From JAFLCL01 sp964502175 (GTDB lineage: Bacteria; Myxococcota_A; Polyangia; Polyangiales; Sandaracinaceae), in the NCBI GenBank assembly GCA_964502175.1, contig CAZCVE010000020.1, positions 62,001 through 126,000 on the forward strand: 64,000 bases of DNA, written 5' to 3'. Positions within the stretch are counted from its first letter, which is position 1, and the number at the start of each line of letters is the position of its first letter. This document shows, piece by piece, positions 33,664 to 43,765 of the stretch. The translations under genes were made by a program, and so were the position numbers. The notes beneath the pieces were generated by a model. That model worked only from the letters and a program-made list of their open reading frames with translations, had not been told where the DNA came from and did no database searches.

Positions 33664-33675
33664 CGCTCTCGTTCC

Positions 33676-35448
33676 TCAGCGCGGAGCACGACCTCGCGGC
33701 GGACGCGTCGTGCGGGTGCGTCGACCACGCGGTCGGGCGGGCGGCGTCTCGGGCTCCGGCTCGGGTGTGACCTCGGGCGTCGGCTCAGGCGCAGGCTCGA
33801 CGTCTGGAGGCGGCTCGCCTCCCGCGCCCTGCTGGTACCAGGGTCGGTTCGGATCGACGGGGTCCGTCGACGGCTCGGTCGCGGGCTCGATCTCGACGTC
33901 AGCCGGAGCGGGCTCGGGCTCGACCGTGGGCGCGGGGCCCGGCGACCAATCGGGGAGCACGCGCACGCCGATGCCGAAGAACGGCGCCGTCATGTTGTAG
34001 TCGCCGTTGCCCACGTACACCTGATCCGCCGGCGCCGGACGGATCGGATTGGGCTGCGGGACCATGCTGTTGCGCACGCTGCGCGGGAAGAGGTGCGCGT
34101 AGCCGACCATCGCGTCGATCCACACGCCGTCGAAAGGTCGGATGCTGCCGCCCACCGAGAACACGAGCTTGTCGCTGTCGATGGTGAGCGCCTGGAGGTA
34201 CGCATCGGAGAACGAGCTGTTCTCGAAGTAGCCGCCGCCGCGGATCTGGACGAAGTCGTCGATCGTGTACTCCGCACCGAGCCGCACGCTGACCGTGTCG
34301 TTCATGCGGCGCGGGATGTTCAGCTGGCCGACCTGGAAGTCGAGGAAGCCGAGCGAGTCCACGATCCACACGTCGCGCGGGCGGATCTGCGCTTCTTGCT
34401 GCACCGACCACGTCTCCCACACGACCGCGACCTCGAGCGCGAGGTTCTCGATCAGATCGAGCTGCACGCCGAGGCGCAGGATCCACGGGAAGTCGAGGCG
34501 GAAGTCGGCCGTCGTCGCTTCGCAGCGGTGTGTTCCGCCGCCGTCGCGCGTGCTCGCGATCTCTTCGTCCGAGACCATCGCGCAGTCGCCGTCGCGCGAC
34601 CGCGTGAACGCACCCTCGAACGCCGTCGCGCTCGGCGGACGCACCTGGATGTTGGCGCCACCCGAGAAGACGAACGGCGTCATCATCGAGAACCCGACAC
34701 GCACCGGCCCCGGATCCCAGATCACGCCCGCGTTGCCGATGCCCGTGAAGATCGGGTTGAACGTGAGCTGCGCGACGCCGTCGTACTCCGGGTCTTCCGG
34801 GAAGCTGCAGATCGCGCCGTCGCACGCAGAGAGCGTCGTGCGCGCCGCGAACGACCCGTAGATGAGCGCGCCGCCGAGGCCGATCGAGAGCTCGGGGATC
34901 GGACGCCACGCGCCGCCGATCGCGAAGCCCGCGATCAAGCTGCCCTCCATCGAGAGCAGCGAGTAGCGCTGCGGCGCAGCGCGCTCGTTGCCATCCACGT
35001 TGATCGACTCGGGCCACTGGAGGAGCGACGCGTTCGGCGCGTACACGCCGACGCCGAACGTGAAGTCCTCGAGGCCGAAGTCGAACGTGCCGGCGACCGT
35101 CGGGATCGGCAGCGGCATGCCGTTGCCCGTGACCGTCGGCAGCGTCTGTCCGCCGCTGTCGATGCGCGTGTACTGCACCTCCATCAGCGTCAGCGTCGCG
35201 TCGAAGAGGAACTGCTCGCGCTGACGTCCATCGCCCGATCCACCACCCGCGTACCCGAGGCCCGCGGGGTTGTACCAGAGCGCGCCCGGATCATCGGCGC
35301 CCGCGACCTGCGCGCCGCCGCGACCGAGGCCGCGCGTGCCGCGCTCGAGCAGATAGAAGCCGCCGGCCTGCGCAGGCGCGGCGTCGAGCGCCGCACCACC
35401 CACGACCAACGACGCACTGAGGAGCACGACCCGAGCTCGTGCGCTCAC
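33676..35448 (-). CDS. OmpP1/FadL/TodX-type outer-membrane transporter
   Basis: 590 residues from the GTG at 35448. Signal peptide ending APAQA, then the FadL N-terminal pattern GGFYLLERGTRGLGRGGAQV...NPAGL, which forms the hatch over the barrel. The beta-barrel covers most of the protein, and a Pro/Glu-rich tail (~500-590) extends beyond the usual end of the family. It should admit hydrophobic compounds across the outer membrane. The start is coupled by a GTGA overlap to the giant lipoprotein gene upstream, so the two products may work together. Confidence 0.8.
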   Translation of the reverse strand: MSARARVVLLSASLVVGGAALDAAPAQAGGFYLLERGTRGLGRGGAQVAGADDPGALWYNPAGLGYAGGGSGDGRQREQFLFDATLTLMEVQYTRIDSGGQTLPTVTGNGMPLPIPTVAGTFDFGLEDFTFGVGVYAPNASLLQWPESINVDGNERAAPQRYSLLSMEGSLIAGFAIGGAWRPIPELSIGLGGALIYGSFAARTTLSACDGAICSFPEDPEYDGVAQLTFNPIFTGIGNAGVIWDPGPVRVGFSMMTPFVFSGGANIQVRPPSATAFEGAFTRSRDGDCAMVSDEEIASTRDGGGTHRCEATTADFRLDFPWILRLGVQLDLIENLALEVAVVWETWSVQQEAQIRPRDVWIVDSLGFLDFQVGQLNIPRRMNDTVSVRLGAEYTIDDFVQIRGGGYFENSSFSDAYLQALTIDSDKLVFSVGGSIRPFDGVWIDAMVGYAHLFPRSVRNSMVPQPNPIRPAPADQVYVGNGDYNMTAPFFGIGVRVLPDWSPGPAPTVEPEPAPADVEIEPATEPSTDPVDPNRPWYQQGAGGEPPPDVEPAPEPTPEVTPEPEPETPPARPRGRRTRTTRPPRGRAPR

Positions 35449-38400
35449 GGACCCACCGCCTCGGGGCAGGACATGTCGATGCAGCGGTTCTGCACCACGT
35501 CGTAGAGGCGCTCGAGGCCGTGGAATTCGTCGCGCATGAAGTCGCGCGACGTGCCGAGCGCGCTCTCGAAGTCTTCGGGCTCGTACGGTCCACCGACACC
35601 GGGCCGCGTGCGGTTGATCTCGCTCATCACGTCGAGGATCGTCTCGAGCGGCGTGCCCTCGTCGTCGTCGAGCACGACGAGGCTCTGGAGGATCTGCACG
35701 AGCACCCGATCGTCGTCGAGGCCCTGCACGGTCTGCACGAGATCGAGCGCGTCGTTCGCGACGCTGAGCGCAGTCTCGGGCTCACCCGAGGCGCCCTCGG
35801 CGAGCGCCTGCGCGTTGGGCGCGAGCGCCACGGAGAGCGCGTGGAGGATCGGCACGATGTTGCCGTCGTCGTCGAGCACCTGGAGGAGATCCGCGGCGCC
35901 ATAGAGCGTGGCGAGGTGCGCGTCGTTGCCGCTCGCCGGATCGACGAGGTACGCGAGGAACGCGAGCAACGCATCACGCGCCGCGGGCTCCGCTTGAATC
36001 ACGTCGAGCAAGCGCACGAGGCCCACCACGAGCGGTCCGCCGAGCGTCTCCTCTGCGTCGGGCGTGAAGTCCGCCGCCCACATGTCGAGATCGCCCGCGG
36101 TGCGGTGGTGATCGAGCCGCTCGAGGATGAACGGCAGGAGCAAGAGCACGATCGCGCGGCCGCGACGGTTCGCGAATTGGTAGCCCTCGCCGAGCGTGCG
36201 CGTGTCGAGCAGCTGTCGCGCGATCGCATCGCGACCGCGTCGCCACGACTCGACGCGCGTGGGTCCGTCGCCCGTCTCCCACGCCGCATCGGCGTGACGC
36301 AGCGCCTCGAGCATCAGCTGCATCGGCGTCACGCCCGTCGTCCGCGAGCCGTCGTTCCACGCCATCGTCGTGGCGCCCGAGCGCGTCGTGAGGCCCGTGC
36401 TCGCCGACGGCGTGAGCAGCGCGGGCACGAAGTCCGCGAGCACGTCGATGCCGTCCTGTCCGCCACCCGCGTCCATCGCGTCGAGCGTCTGCGTCGCGTC
36501 GACGAGGTTGTCGATCAGGTTTCCCTGCGTCGGTCCGCTGTCGAAGCCGTCGGCCACGAGCTGCTCGTAGCTGCGCACGTTCTCTTGGTAGTTGAAGTCC
36601 GAGCGCGACGGATCCGTGCGCTGAGAGAGCCAGTGCTCGTGCGTCGGCCAGTGTCGGTAGACCGTCGTGATCAAGTGACCGAACTGGTAGCGGCCCGTGC
36701 TGTCGCGCACGAAGCGCGGGTCGTGCAGCACCTCGAGCAGCGGGGTCATGCCCTCGTAGAAGCCAGGCGTCTCCCACGCGAGGATCGTCCCCGGGTACGT
36801 CTCGATCACGTCGCGGCCGTGGCGATCACGCACGCGCTCGAAGAGACACGCGAGGAAGACGTTGTCCTCGTCGCGGCAATCGGACTCACCGCGCAGGTCG
36901 AGGCCCACGAAGACCATGCGGTTGAGCGCCTGCGCCGTCGGGTGACGCGTGAGGCCGACGATGCCGGACGCGTCCTCGAGCAGGTCATCGACGTTGAGGA
37001 TGCCGATGCCGTCGACCAGATCGATGAGCCCGCTCAGCGTCGGATCGCGCAAGACGAGCTCGTAGCGACCGAGGATCGCCTCCGCGTAGGCCTCGGCGAC
37101 GTTGTCGATCTGGATGAGCTCGCACTCGTCGTAGCTGCCGAAGAGCGGCCACGCGACGCTCAGGCCGAGCAGCTCGACGCGAAGTCGCGCGCCCGCCTTG
37201 TTGCAGACGCGCACGCCGTCGAGACCGTCGATGAGTGCGATCGATCGCTCCATCAGGCTCTCGTTGCCGCGCACGTCGGCCATCGCGCGATCGACGGGCT
37301 CGTCGAGCGGGAAGCCGAGCGGCGGACCGTTCGGCGCCGCGGGGTTGAGGTCGATGCGATCGCGGTACCGCATGAGGTTCGCGTAGACCGGACCGAGCCG
37401 ACGCGAGCGCTCGTCGGTGAACGAACGGAGGATCGCCTCCATCATGCCGGGCTCTTCCGTGTAGCTCGCCGCGAGACGGATGAGGTCGTCCCAGAGCACG
37501 TTGGGCTGCTCGAGCTCCGCGGCCGGGTACATGTCGCCGCGCGTCATGAGGAAGTGCGCGGAGTGGACGACGCCGGCAGCCTCCGACTCGTGATCCTCGA
37601 GCAGCGTGCCGACGACCTCGATCGTGCGCGCGGTCTCGGGTCGACGCATGAGCTCCGCGAGCGCGTACATCGTGTCGAACGCCGGTCCCCGCGCCGTGTC
37701 GTAGCCCTGGTAGCGGAGCGTCGTGCCTCCGTAGGCGCGCGTCGACATCGCGTCGGGGCCCATCATCGCGGGGAGGCCGCGCGTGAGATCGAGGATCACC
37801 GGCTGATCGCCCGAGAACCACGGCTGCGCTTCGCGCACGACGCCGGCGAGCAGCGTCGGGTCCACGTCGAGGTACTCGTACAAGCGCTGACCGGTCGCCG
37901 AGTCGAGCGCGCGGCCCGACGCGTCGCGGGGGATGGCACCTTCCGCGCGCACGCGGAACGGACGCGGCACGTCCATCACCTCACCAGAGTCGTCGACGAA
38001 GCGGCCGAGCACGTCGACGTCGGGGAGATCGTCTCCGTCGCGATCGACGAACGGTGACGCGACGATGCCGCCACGAGGCTCTGCAAGGCCACGCGCGTCA
38101 CGACGCAGCACGTAGTGCTCCGTGCCGCTCGCGATGTCGGCGTGCGACGAGAACAGCAGGTCACGCGAGATCGCGAGCGTGGTGCGGTCACCATCGGCTG
38201 GCGGCTCCGCGGGCTCGAACGTCGCCATCTCCATCGCGAGCGCGGCTTGGATCGCCTGCCACTCCGCGCTCGCGCTCCCGCCCTCGCCGATCGCGCCGAG
38301 CGCCTCGCGCGCGAGCCCATCGAGCTCCGGATACGAGAGCGCGGGACGCACGACACCGAGACCGAGGCGCTGCGGTCGATAGCCGGTGCGCGTACCCACG

Positions 38401-38855
38401 CGCGAGAGCGCGGCGAGCGCGTCCTCGTCGTTCGCGATGGAGTCGAGCAGATCCGCGATGAGGCGCGTGTTGCGCGGCAGCCGCTCGACCGGCGGATCGT
38501 AGAGCGGGAGCAGGCGCCAGAGGAACGTCGAGAGGTCGTCGTGAAGATCCTCGGGCAGCACCTGATCGAGCGCGCCCGCGAGGCGATCGCGGTTCTCCAT
38601 CAGCGTGACGAGGCGCGGCGGCGCATCGTCCGGCGGCGGCACCTCGGCGCGACACACCGGCTTCCACGCTTCGCCCGAGACGTCCTCGGGATGCGCCTCG
38701 CGCGCCATGCGCTCGCAGAAGACACGAACGATCTCTTCGCCGAGCGTGCCGCGCGGCGCAGGCCGGCGCGTGGCATCGAAGTGAGAGCAAGCGCCAGACG
38801 AAGAGACGATGAGCAAGAACGACGTGCAGACGACCAGTGCACGAGCGTGGGCCAT
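35445..38855 (-). CDS. large lipoprotein of unknown function, 1136 aa
   Basis: Signal sequence with lipobox SGAC (Cys23). The remainder is a long, mainly helical, acidic protein with no catalytic motif I can name. Several stretches look like repeated alpha-alpha units (e.g. LLDSIANDEDALAAL, LVQTVQGLDDDRVLVQILQSLVVL), so an alpha-solenoid is possible. A short Asp-rich loop (DRDGDDLPDVDVLG) resembles a calcium-binding loop. It is coupled by a four-base overlap to a FadL-like porin and may be its periplasmic or surface partner. I have not seen this family described. Confidence 0.75.
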   Translation of the reverse strand: MAHARALVVCTSFLLIVSSSGACSHFDATRRPAPRGTLGEEIVRVFCERMAREAHPEDVSGEAWKPVCRAEVPPPDDAPPRLVTLMENRDRLAGALDQVLPEDLHDDLSTFLWRLLPLYDPPVERLPRNTRLIADLLDSIANDEDALAALSRVGTRTGYRPQRLGLGVVRPALSYPELDGLAREALGAIGEGGSASAEWQAIQAALAMEMATFEPAEPPADGDRTTLAISRDLLFSSHADIASGTEHYVLRRDARGLAEPRGGIVASPFVDRDGDDLPDVDVLGRFVDDSGEVMDVPRPFRVRAEGAIPRDASGRALDSATGQRLYEYLDVDPTLLAGVVREAQPWFSGDQPVILDLTRGLPAMMGPDAMSTRAYGGTTLRYQGYDTARGPAFDTMYALAELMRRPETARTIEVVGTLLEDHESEAAGVVHSAHFLMTRGDMYPAAELEQPNVLWDDLIRLAASYTEEPGMMEAILRSFTDERSRRLGPVYANLMRYRDRIDLNPAAPNGPPLGFPLDEPVDRAMADVRGNESLMERSIALIDGLDGVRVCNKAGARLRVELLGLSVAWPLFGSYDECELIQIDNVAEAYAEAILGRYELVLRDPTLSGLIDLVDGIGILNVDDLLEDASGIVGLTRHPTAQALNRMVFVGLDLRGESDCRDEDNVFLACLFERVRDRHGRDVIETYPGTILAWETPGFYEGMTPLLEVLHDPRFVRDSTGRYQFGHLITTVYRHWPTHEHWLSQRTDPSRSDFNYQENVRSYEQLVADGFDSGPTQGNLIDNLVDATQTLDAMDAGGGQDGIDVLADFVPALLTPSASTGLTTRSGATTMAWNDGSRTTGVTPMQLMLEALRHADAAWETGDGPTRVESWRRGRDAIARQLLDTRTLGEGYQFANRRGRAIVLLLLPFILERLDHHRTAGDLDMWAADFTPDAEETLGGPLVVGLVRLLDVIQAEPAARDALLAFLAYLVDPASGNDAHLATLYGAADLLQVLDDDGNIVPILHALSVALAPNAQALAEGASGEPETALSVANDALDLVQTVQGLDDDRVLVQILQSLVVLDDDEGTPLETILDVMSEINRTRPGVGGPYEPEDFESALGTSRDFMRDEFHGLERLYDVVQNRCIDMSCPEAVGP

Positions 38856-38928
38856 GGGACCTCGGAGCGCGGAACGAGCGCGCTCGACGAGGCTACCAGA
38901 GAGGGCCTGAGCTCCGTCAGTGGGGGCG

Positions 38929-40293
38929 TCAGAGACTCATCAGGTAGGCCACGAGCGCCTCCCGATCGTCCTCCGAGAGCGTCGTCCCGAACTCGTGTCC
39001 TTGGTTTCCGTTGCCGGCCGCCGTCGTGTCGACCTCGAACTCGCCGCGCAGGAAGGTGGTCGGGCGTTCGGCCGCAGGGCGGAGCAAGTCGTCGAGCGTC
39101 GGGACGGAGCCGTTGTGGAGATACGGCGCGGAGGCCCACAGGCCGTGGAGATCGGACGGCCTGTACCCGTCGGTCGCGCTGACCATGAGGCGATTGCGAA
39201 CGATGAAGTCGAAGTAGACCTCGAAGCCCTCATCACCGCCTTGGATGTCGGTGCGGCCCGGATCGGTCGCGATGAGGCCGCGCTCGTGCTCGGCGCTCGG
39301 CGCCGACTCCATCCCGTCCATGCTGAGCGTCGTGATGTCGTCCTCGCCGATCGCGTCGACGTGATGACACTCGTTGCAGCGCTGCGCCGCGAAGACGCCT
39401 CGCCCAGCCGCGATCATCGACGCATCGCCCGCAGGCGCGTCCGGCGGATCGATGCTGCCGTAGAACGAGAGGAATGCACCGAAGCGCGCGCTCTGCGGGA
39501 ACGGCACGCGCGCCTCCATGGCGTTCGGGAAGCCCGCGCCGGACCCGAAGATCGAGAGGTACGACTCGCTCCGCACGTCACGACCGCTTCCGCCGTAGTT
39601 GAGGCGCGTTCGCGCAGCGAGGCGATAGCTGACCGGATATTCGACCGGGATGACGTCCGGGTTGCTCGACGTCTCCGCTCCGGTGCGTCCCGGGCCGTGC
39701 AGCGCGAGCCGACGTAGCGACTCGTCGTCGAACAGCGGGGCGTTGCCCGCCGCGACCCAGCGGGCATTCACTTCGATCTGGAAGCGGCTCAGCTGGAGGT
39801 CGCGGTTCGGATAGCCGAGCCACACGCGGCCATCCGGCAATCGACCCGTGTGGCAGAGGCCACACGTCCCGTAGATCCGCGTCGCATCGTCGATGCCGCG
39901 CTTCAGGCCGAGCGGCAGATCGTCGTCGGCATCCGGAATGAAGCCGAACGCGGAGAACTGATCCCCGAAGACCTCGGGCTCGGAGGTCTGGAGCGCGACC
40001 ATGAAGTCCGCAGGCGGCCACTGGTCGAGCGCCTCGAGGCCCCACGTGTCCCAGAGAAAACGCTGCTGCCCCTCGAAGCGCGCGTCTTCGGGTCCCACGG
40101 CGTTGGCGGCGAAGCTCGGTGGGTACTCGTCGATCGGTGGGATCGGCGGTCCTGCGTCGGGCATGGCCCACGCGTCGTCGAACACGGGCGCGTCGTCCAC
40201 TGGCGTGCCTGCATCATCGACGACGGGTGAGGAGCCGCAGCCTTCGACGACCACGAGACCGAGGACGAGCGAGGCGAGTTGTGCGCGGTTCAT
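38929..40293 (-). CDS. di-haem cytochrome c lipoprotein
   Basis: 454 residues. Signal and lipobox VVEGC (Cys19). Two c-type haem motifs, CGLCH and CNECH, far apart, as in the cytochrome c peroxidase/MauG superfamily and in large myxobacterial electron-transfer lipoproteins. The C-terminal domain has the family pattern PSDLHGLWASAPYLHNGSVPTL. Its start overlaps the stop of the next upstream gene by one base (TGATG). Likely an envelope redox protein with its own lipid anchor. Confidence 0.8.
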   Translation of the reverse strand: MNRAQLASLVLGLVVVEGCGSSPVVDDAGTPVDDAPVFDDAWAMPDAGPPIPPIDEYPPSFAANAVGPEDARFEGQQRFLWDTWGLEALDQWPPADFMVALQTSEPEVFGDQFSAFGFIPDADDDLPLGLKRGIDDATRIYGTCGLCHTGRLPDGRVWLGYPNRDLQLSRFQIEVNARWVAAGNAPLFDDESLRRLALHGPGRTGAETSSNPDVIPVEYPVSYRLAARTRLNYGGSGRDVRSESYLSIFGSGAGFPNAMEARVPFPQSARFGAFLSFYGSIDPPDAPAGDASMIAAGRGVFAAQRCNECHHVDAIGEDDITTLSMDGMESAPSAEHERGLIATDPGRTDIQGGDEGFEVYFDFIVRNRLMVSATDGYRPSDLHGLWASAPYLHNGSVPTLDDLLRPAAERPTTFLRGEFEVDTTAAGNGNQGHEFGTTLSEDDREALVAYLMSL

Positions 40294-42083
40294 CAGAGGC
40301 TCTCCAAGAACGCGACGAGATCGTCGATCTCGTCGGAGGTCAGCGCAGACGTTCGACCGTGCGCATCGTCGGGCACGGTGACGGTGTCGCGCAACGTCCC
40401 CGCGCGACCATCGTGGAAGTAGGGCGCGCGTGTGCGCACCGCGCGCAGCGACGGTGTGTTCGCATCCGCCAGCTCGGCGTCTGCGTCGCTCGATGGCGCG
40501 AGGACCGCGTGTGTGAGCCCGTCGCTCGTCTCGACGCCTGCGTGACAGTCGGCGCAGCCGACACGTACGAAGGTCTCCCCGCCGCGCGAAGCGCGATCGA
40601 TGTCGACGTCGAGCGGCCGCGGCGGTGGCGGCGACAGCTCGCTCATGAACGCAGCGATCGCGTCGAATTCGACGAGCAAGCCGTCGCCTTGCATGAGCTC
40701 GAGCGTGGTCGATCGCGCGAGCACGGCTGCGTCGGGGATGGTGCCATCCCAGTGGTACGGCGCGAGCGATGTCCGCGCGCCCCACGCGGGCGGGGTGCGA
40801 CGCAGCTTGCGAGGCACACCCGTCGTGTGGAGGAACCACGTGAGCCCATCCTCGCCGCCGCCGGGATGGCACGTGCCGCACGTGACCACACCGCTCGGCG
40901 TGAGGTGTGTGTCGACCGCGTCGAAGAACGCGCTGCGACCGCGGAGCGCCGAAGGCGAGAGCTGCGTGGCCGCGAGCGTGCGACGCCGCGTCCACGTCGG
41001 CTCGAGCACGACAGACGTGCGATCGGCGGGCGCGTCGAGCCTCGCGATCGCCCAGTCGAAGCCCACGTCGACGAACGCGGTGCGGCCGCCCTCGGCGAGC
41101 ACGATGCCGCGCGGACCACGCCCCGTGCGGAAGGTCGCGAGCACCTCGAGCGAGCCTTCGCGCGAGTCGCCCGATCCGTCGCAGCGCGCCACGAGCACGT
41201 TGTCGGTGTACTGGTGGACGATCCAGAGGAGGCCCCCTTCCGCAGCGATCGCGCTCGGCCCGCTCATCGCCAGCGCACCGCCGTCGAACCGCGCATAGCG
41301 ATCCCCGCACGGTCCGAGCACCCGCGGCTCGATGCGCGGCGCGCCGTCCGTCACCGCGCCATAGCCGCCGAGCGCGGGATCGCGATCGCGATCGGTGTCG
41401 ACCTCGACCCGCTGGTAGCTCGCGTGCACGCCGCCGCGATCCGACACCGTGATCGCCGCGAGCTGTGAGGCCGCCTCGCCCTCGCGCAGCGCAGGCTCGC
41501 TCAGGCTGACGCTCGCCCACGTCGCGAGATCGATCGCCTCGACGCGACCACGCGCGGCCGCGACGAAGAGCGTGCCGTCGCGGCGCGCCAGGCCCGTCGG
41601 TCGGCCGACGACCTCGTGGAACCCACGCACGCGACGCGTGGGCACGAAGAAGTCGATGACGCGATCGTCGTGTGGGCACGCGATCGCAGCCGTTTCATGG
41701 TCGACCGCGACGACGCCCGCGCTCGCCCCGCACGGCAGAGGGACGCGCTCGATCTCCTCGAGCCCGTCACCCGCCTCGAGATCGATCAGCGAGATCTCGT
41801 TGTCCCGACCGTGCGTCACGAGCAGCAGCTCGCCGACCCACGCCAGCTGCTCGGGGCCACCGCGCACGCTCACGTGGCGCGCCTCGCTGCCGTCCTCGCG
41901 CGAGAGCGCGACGACACGATCGTCGTCGGGCGAGGCGACCCACACGAGGCCGCGCGCTTCGTCGATCACGACGCTCGAAGAACGCGCGACCTCACGTGGA
42001 TCCGCGCCGCACGAGGCCATCGCGAGCGGGGCTCCGAGCGAGAGCGCGAGGCCCGCGCTCGTCGTCCACGGTCGCGCGCGCAT
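40293..42083 (-). CDS. beta-propeller di-haem cytochrome lipoprotein (CCP/MauG-like)
   Basis: 596 residues from the ATG at 42083. Signal with lipobox MASC (Cys25). The N-terminal half (~30-330) consists of repeated short beta blades of the YVTN/NHL type (VVIDEARGLVWVAS, GRGPRGIVLAEGGRTAFV). The C-terminal half has two haem motifs, CGTCH and CADCH, and the peroxidase-family signatures PPAWGARTSLAPYHWDGT and TRAPYFHDG. Middle gene of a three-gene envelope operon, so electron transfer to or from the downstream cytochrome is likely. Confidence 0.8.
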   Translation of the reverse strand: MRARPWTTSAGLALSLGAPLAMASCGADPREVARSSSVVIDEARGLVWVASPDDDRVVALSREDGSEARHVSVRGGPEQLAWVGELLLVTHGRDNEISLIDLEAGDGLEEIERVPLPCGASAGVVAVDHETAAIACPHDDRVIDFFVPTRRVRGFHEVVGRPTGLARRDGTLFVAAARGRVEAIDLATWASVSLSEPALREGEAASQLAAITVSDRGGVHASYQRVEVDTDRDRDPALGGYGAVTDGAPRIEPRVLGPCGDRYARFDGGALAMSGPSAIAAEGGLLWIVHQYTDNVLVARCDGSGDSREGSLEVLATFRTGRGPRGIVLAEGGRTAFVDVGFDWAIARLDAPADRTSVVLEPTWTRRRTLAATQLSPSALRGRSAFFDAVDTHLTPSGVVTCGTCHPGGGEDGLTWFLHTTGVPRKLRRTPPAWGARTSLAPYHWDGTIPDAAVLARSTTLELMQGDGLLVEFDAIAAFMSELSPPPPRPLDVDIDRASRGGETFVRVGCADCHAGVETSDGLTHAVLAPSSDADAELADANTPSLRAVRTRAPYFHDGRAGTLRDTVTVPDDAHGRTSALTSDEIDDLVAFLESL

Positions 42084-42090
42084 GGTGCGA

Positions 42091-43680
42091 TCAGCGACCC
42101 GGCGGGAGGAGCAGCGCGAACTCGACGACGACACGTTGATCCGCGCAGTCCATCGGGTAGCCGCCGATCGGGATGAAGACCGGGTCGTACTCGTCGGGTC
42201 CGGCGTCACCTTCCGTCGCGTTCGCGTCCACGTCCATGAAGCCGAGGATCTGGTACTCGATGCCGACCGCGAGCTGCGTGTCGACGACGAACTCTTCCGT
42301 GCTCGGCCCCTCCGTCATGTCGACGAGCGGGAAGTGGAACTGAGCGACGGGCGATGCGCCGTCGCGCGGCCCTGCGATCGTGACATCCGATGCGCGGTAG
42401 ATGTCGCCCCACACCGGACCGCGCAGCGGCGTCGTGAGGTTCGGGCTGTTGCGCACGGTGCTCGAGGCATCGAAGCGCAGGTGGAACGTGCCCTGGAGCG
42501 CGTCCGTCGATCCCATCTCCGCGCACGTGGTCCGCGCGGGCGGCGGCGTGTCGGGGAACTCGACGACGCCCTGGTACGGCACGAACGACACGTCCTCGAG
42601 GCGATGCGTGGGCGACTCCACCGCGTACGCGATGCGGAACACACCGCCGCGACCGTTGGCGATCACGCTCACCGTGCCGCCGCCCTCGGGGTCGTCGTAG
42701 TAGAACGGCACCTCGAACGGCGTGGAGCTACCGGGCGCTTCGCGCTCCTCCGCGTTCATGTTGTCGACCATGCGGAAGACGTTCTGCTGGAACTGCTCGC
42801 CGCCGAGCAGCGACGCAGGCGCGCGCGCGAACGGCACGCGACGACCGTCGACCGTGATCACCTCGAAGCCCACGTCGACGACGTCGTCCGCGAGGCGCGG
42901 CGTCACCGTGAGGCGCAGCCAGTCGTGCGGCAGCAGCTGGAAGTCCGCGAAGTTCTGCTCGGCCGACGCCGTCGCGCCATACGCGCGGTTCGAGAAGAAC
43001 GAGAACTCGTCACGACCGAGCTCGAACCACACCGTGCCCGCGACCGACTCCACCGGCTGCCCCGAGAACGCAGCGCGGTTGATCTGTCCCGGCACGAGCG
43101 AGGTGCGCGGCGCCGCGGTGCGAAGTCGAACCACCGCGCCGGTGCCGGGCGTGTACTCGGTCTGGATGACGAGGTCGCCGCCGTTGACGGAGAGCACGTG
43201 GTACTCGAGGTGGTACGGCTCCATGCCAGCACCGACCTCCTGCGTTCGCGCGAGCGCTGCGCGCACGGCCTCGATGTAGACGGCGCCGTACTCGTACGAG
43301 ATGGGCACCTGGAGGATCGTGCGTCGCATCGCGTCGGCGGGATGCGACGGCTGCATCTCGAGCGTCACCACACCTTGTTGTGGCGTTCGATCGTCGGGCA
43401 GCACGGTGATGAAGAGACCGCGCTGCACCTCCATCTCGCGATGTCCGCGTCCTTCGCGCGCGGCGGTTCCGAGGATGGGATCGACGAGCGCGAGGAAGTC
43501 GTCTTCGGTCGTGATCGGTCGCTCGAGCGTGAGGCCCACGAACTCGATCGGGCTCGAGCGCGGGCGGATGTCGTCGGGGTTCTCGATCGGCGCTGCGTCA
43601 CACGCGGTGAGGCTCGCGCACGCGAGCGCGGGGACGAGCGCGACGATCAGCGCGTTTCCGAGGGTGTTCGACGTCCGCAT
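42091..43680 (-). CDS. hypothetical lipoprotein upstream of two cytochromes
   Basis: 529 residues, lipobox LTAC (Cys27). The mature protein is beta-rich throughout, with no haem motif and no family I recognise. It ends only 7 bases before the cytochrome gene, so the three genes form one transcript. It may be a partner or scaffold for the cytochromes. The phrase TCAEMGSTDALQGTFHLRFD and a single Cys pair in the C-terminal half suggest one structural disulfide. Confidence 0.7.
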   Translation of the reverse strand: MRTSNTLGNALIVALVPALACASLTACDAAPIENPDDIRPRSSPIEFVGLTLERPITTEDDFLALVDPILGTAAREGRGHREMEVQRGLFITVLPDDRTPQQGVVTLEMQPSHPADAMRRTILQVPISYEYGAVYIEAVRAALARTQEVGAGMEPYHLEYHVLSVNGGDLVIQTEYTPGTGAVVRLRTAAPRTSLVPGQINRAAFSGQPVESVAGTVWFELGRDEFSFFSNRAYGATASAEQNFADFQLLPHDWLRLTVTPRLADDVVDVGFEVITVDGRRVPFARAPASLLGGEQFQQNVFRMVDNMNAEEREAPGSSTPFEVPFYYDDPEGGGTVSVIANGRGGVFRIAYAVESPTHRLEDVSFVPYQGVVEFPDTPPPARTTCAEMGSTDALQGTFHLRFDASSTVRNSPNLTTPLRGPVWGDIYRASDVTIAGPRDGASPVAQFHFPLVDMTEGPSTEEFVVDTQLAVGIEYQILGFMDVDANATEGDAGPDEYDPVFIPIGGYPMDCADQRVVVEFALLLPPGR

Positions 43681-43765
43681 GAGAGCAACGTCGAGGAACG
43701 CGACCTCGCGGTCAATTCACTCTCGTGCGCTGCGCGTGAGGACGCGCACGCCACGCCGCGTCACT

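Noticed and set aside
35439..38057. Long plus-strand open frame (872 codons) opposite the giant lipoprotein gene
   Set aside because: Composition is Arg/Val/Glu-rich antisense of a well-coded gene, with no motif or signal; an artefact of high GC.
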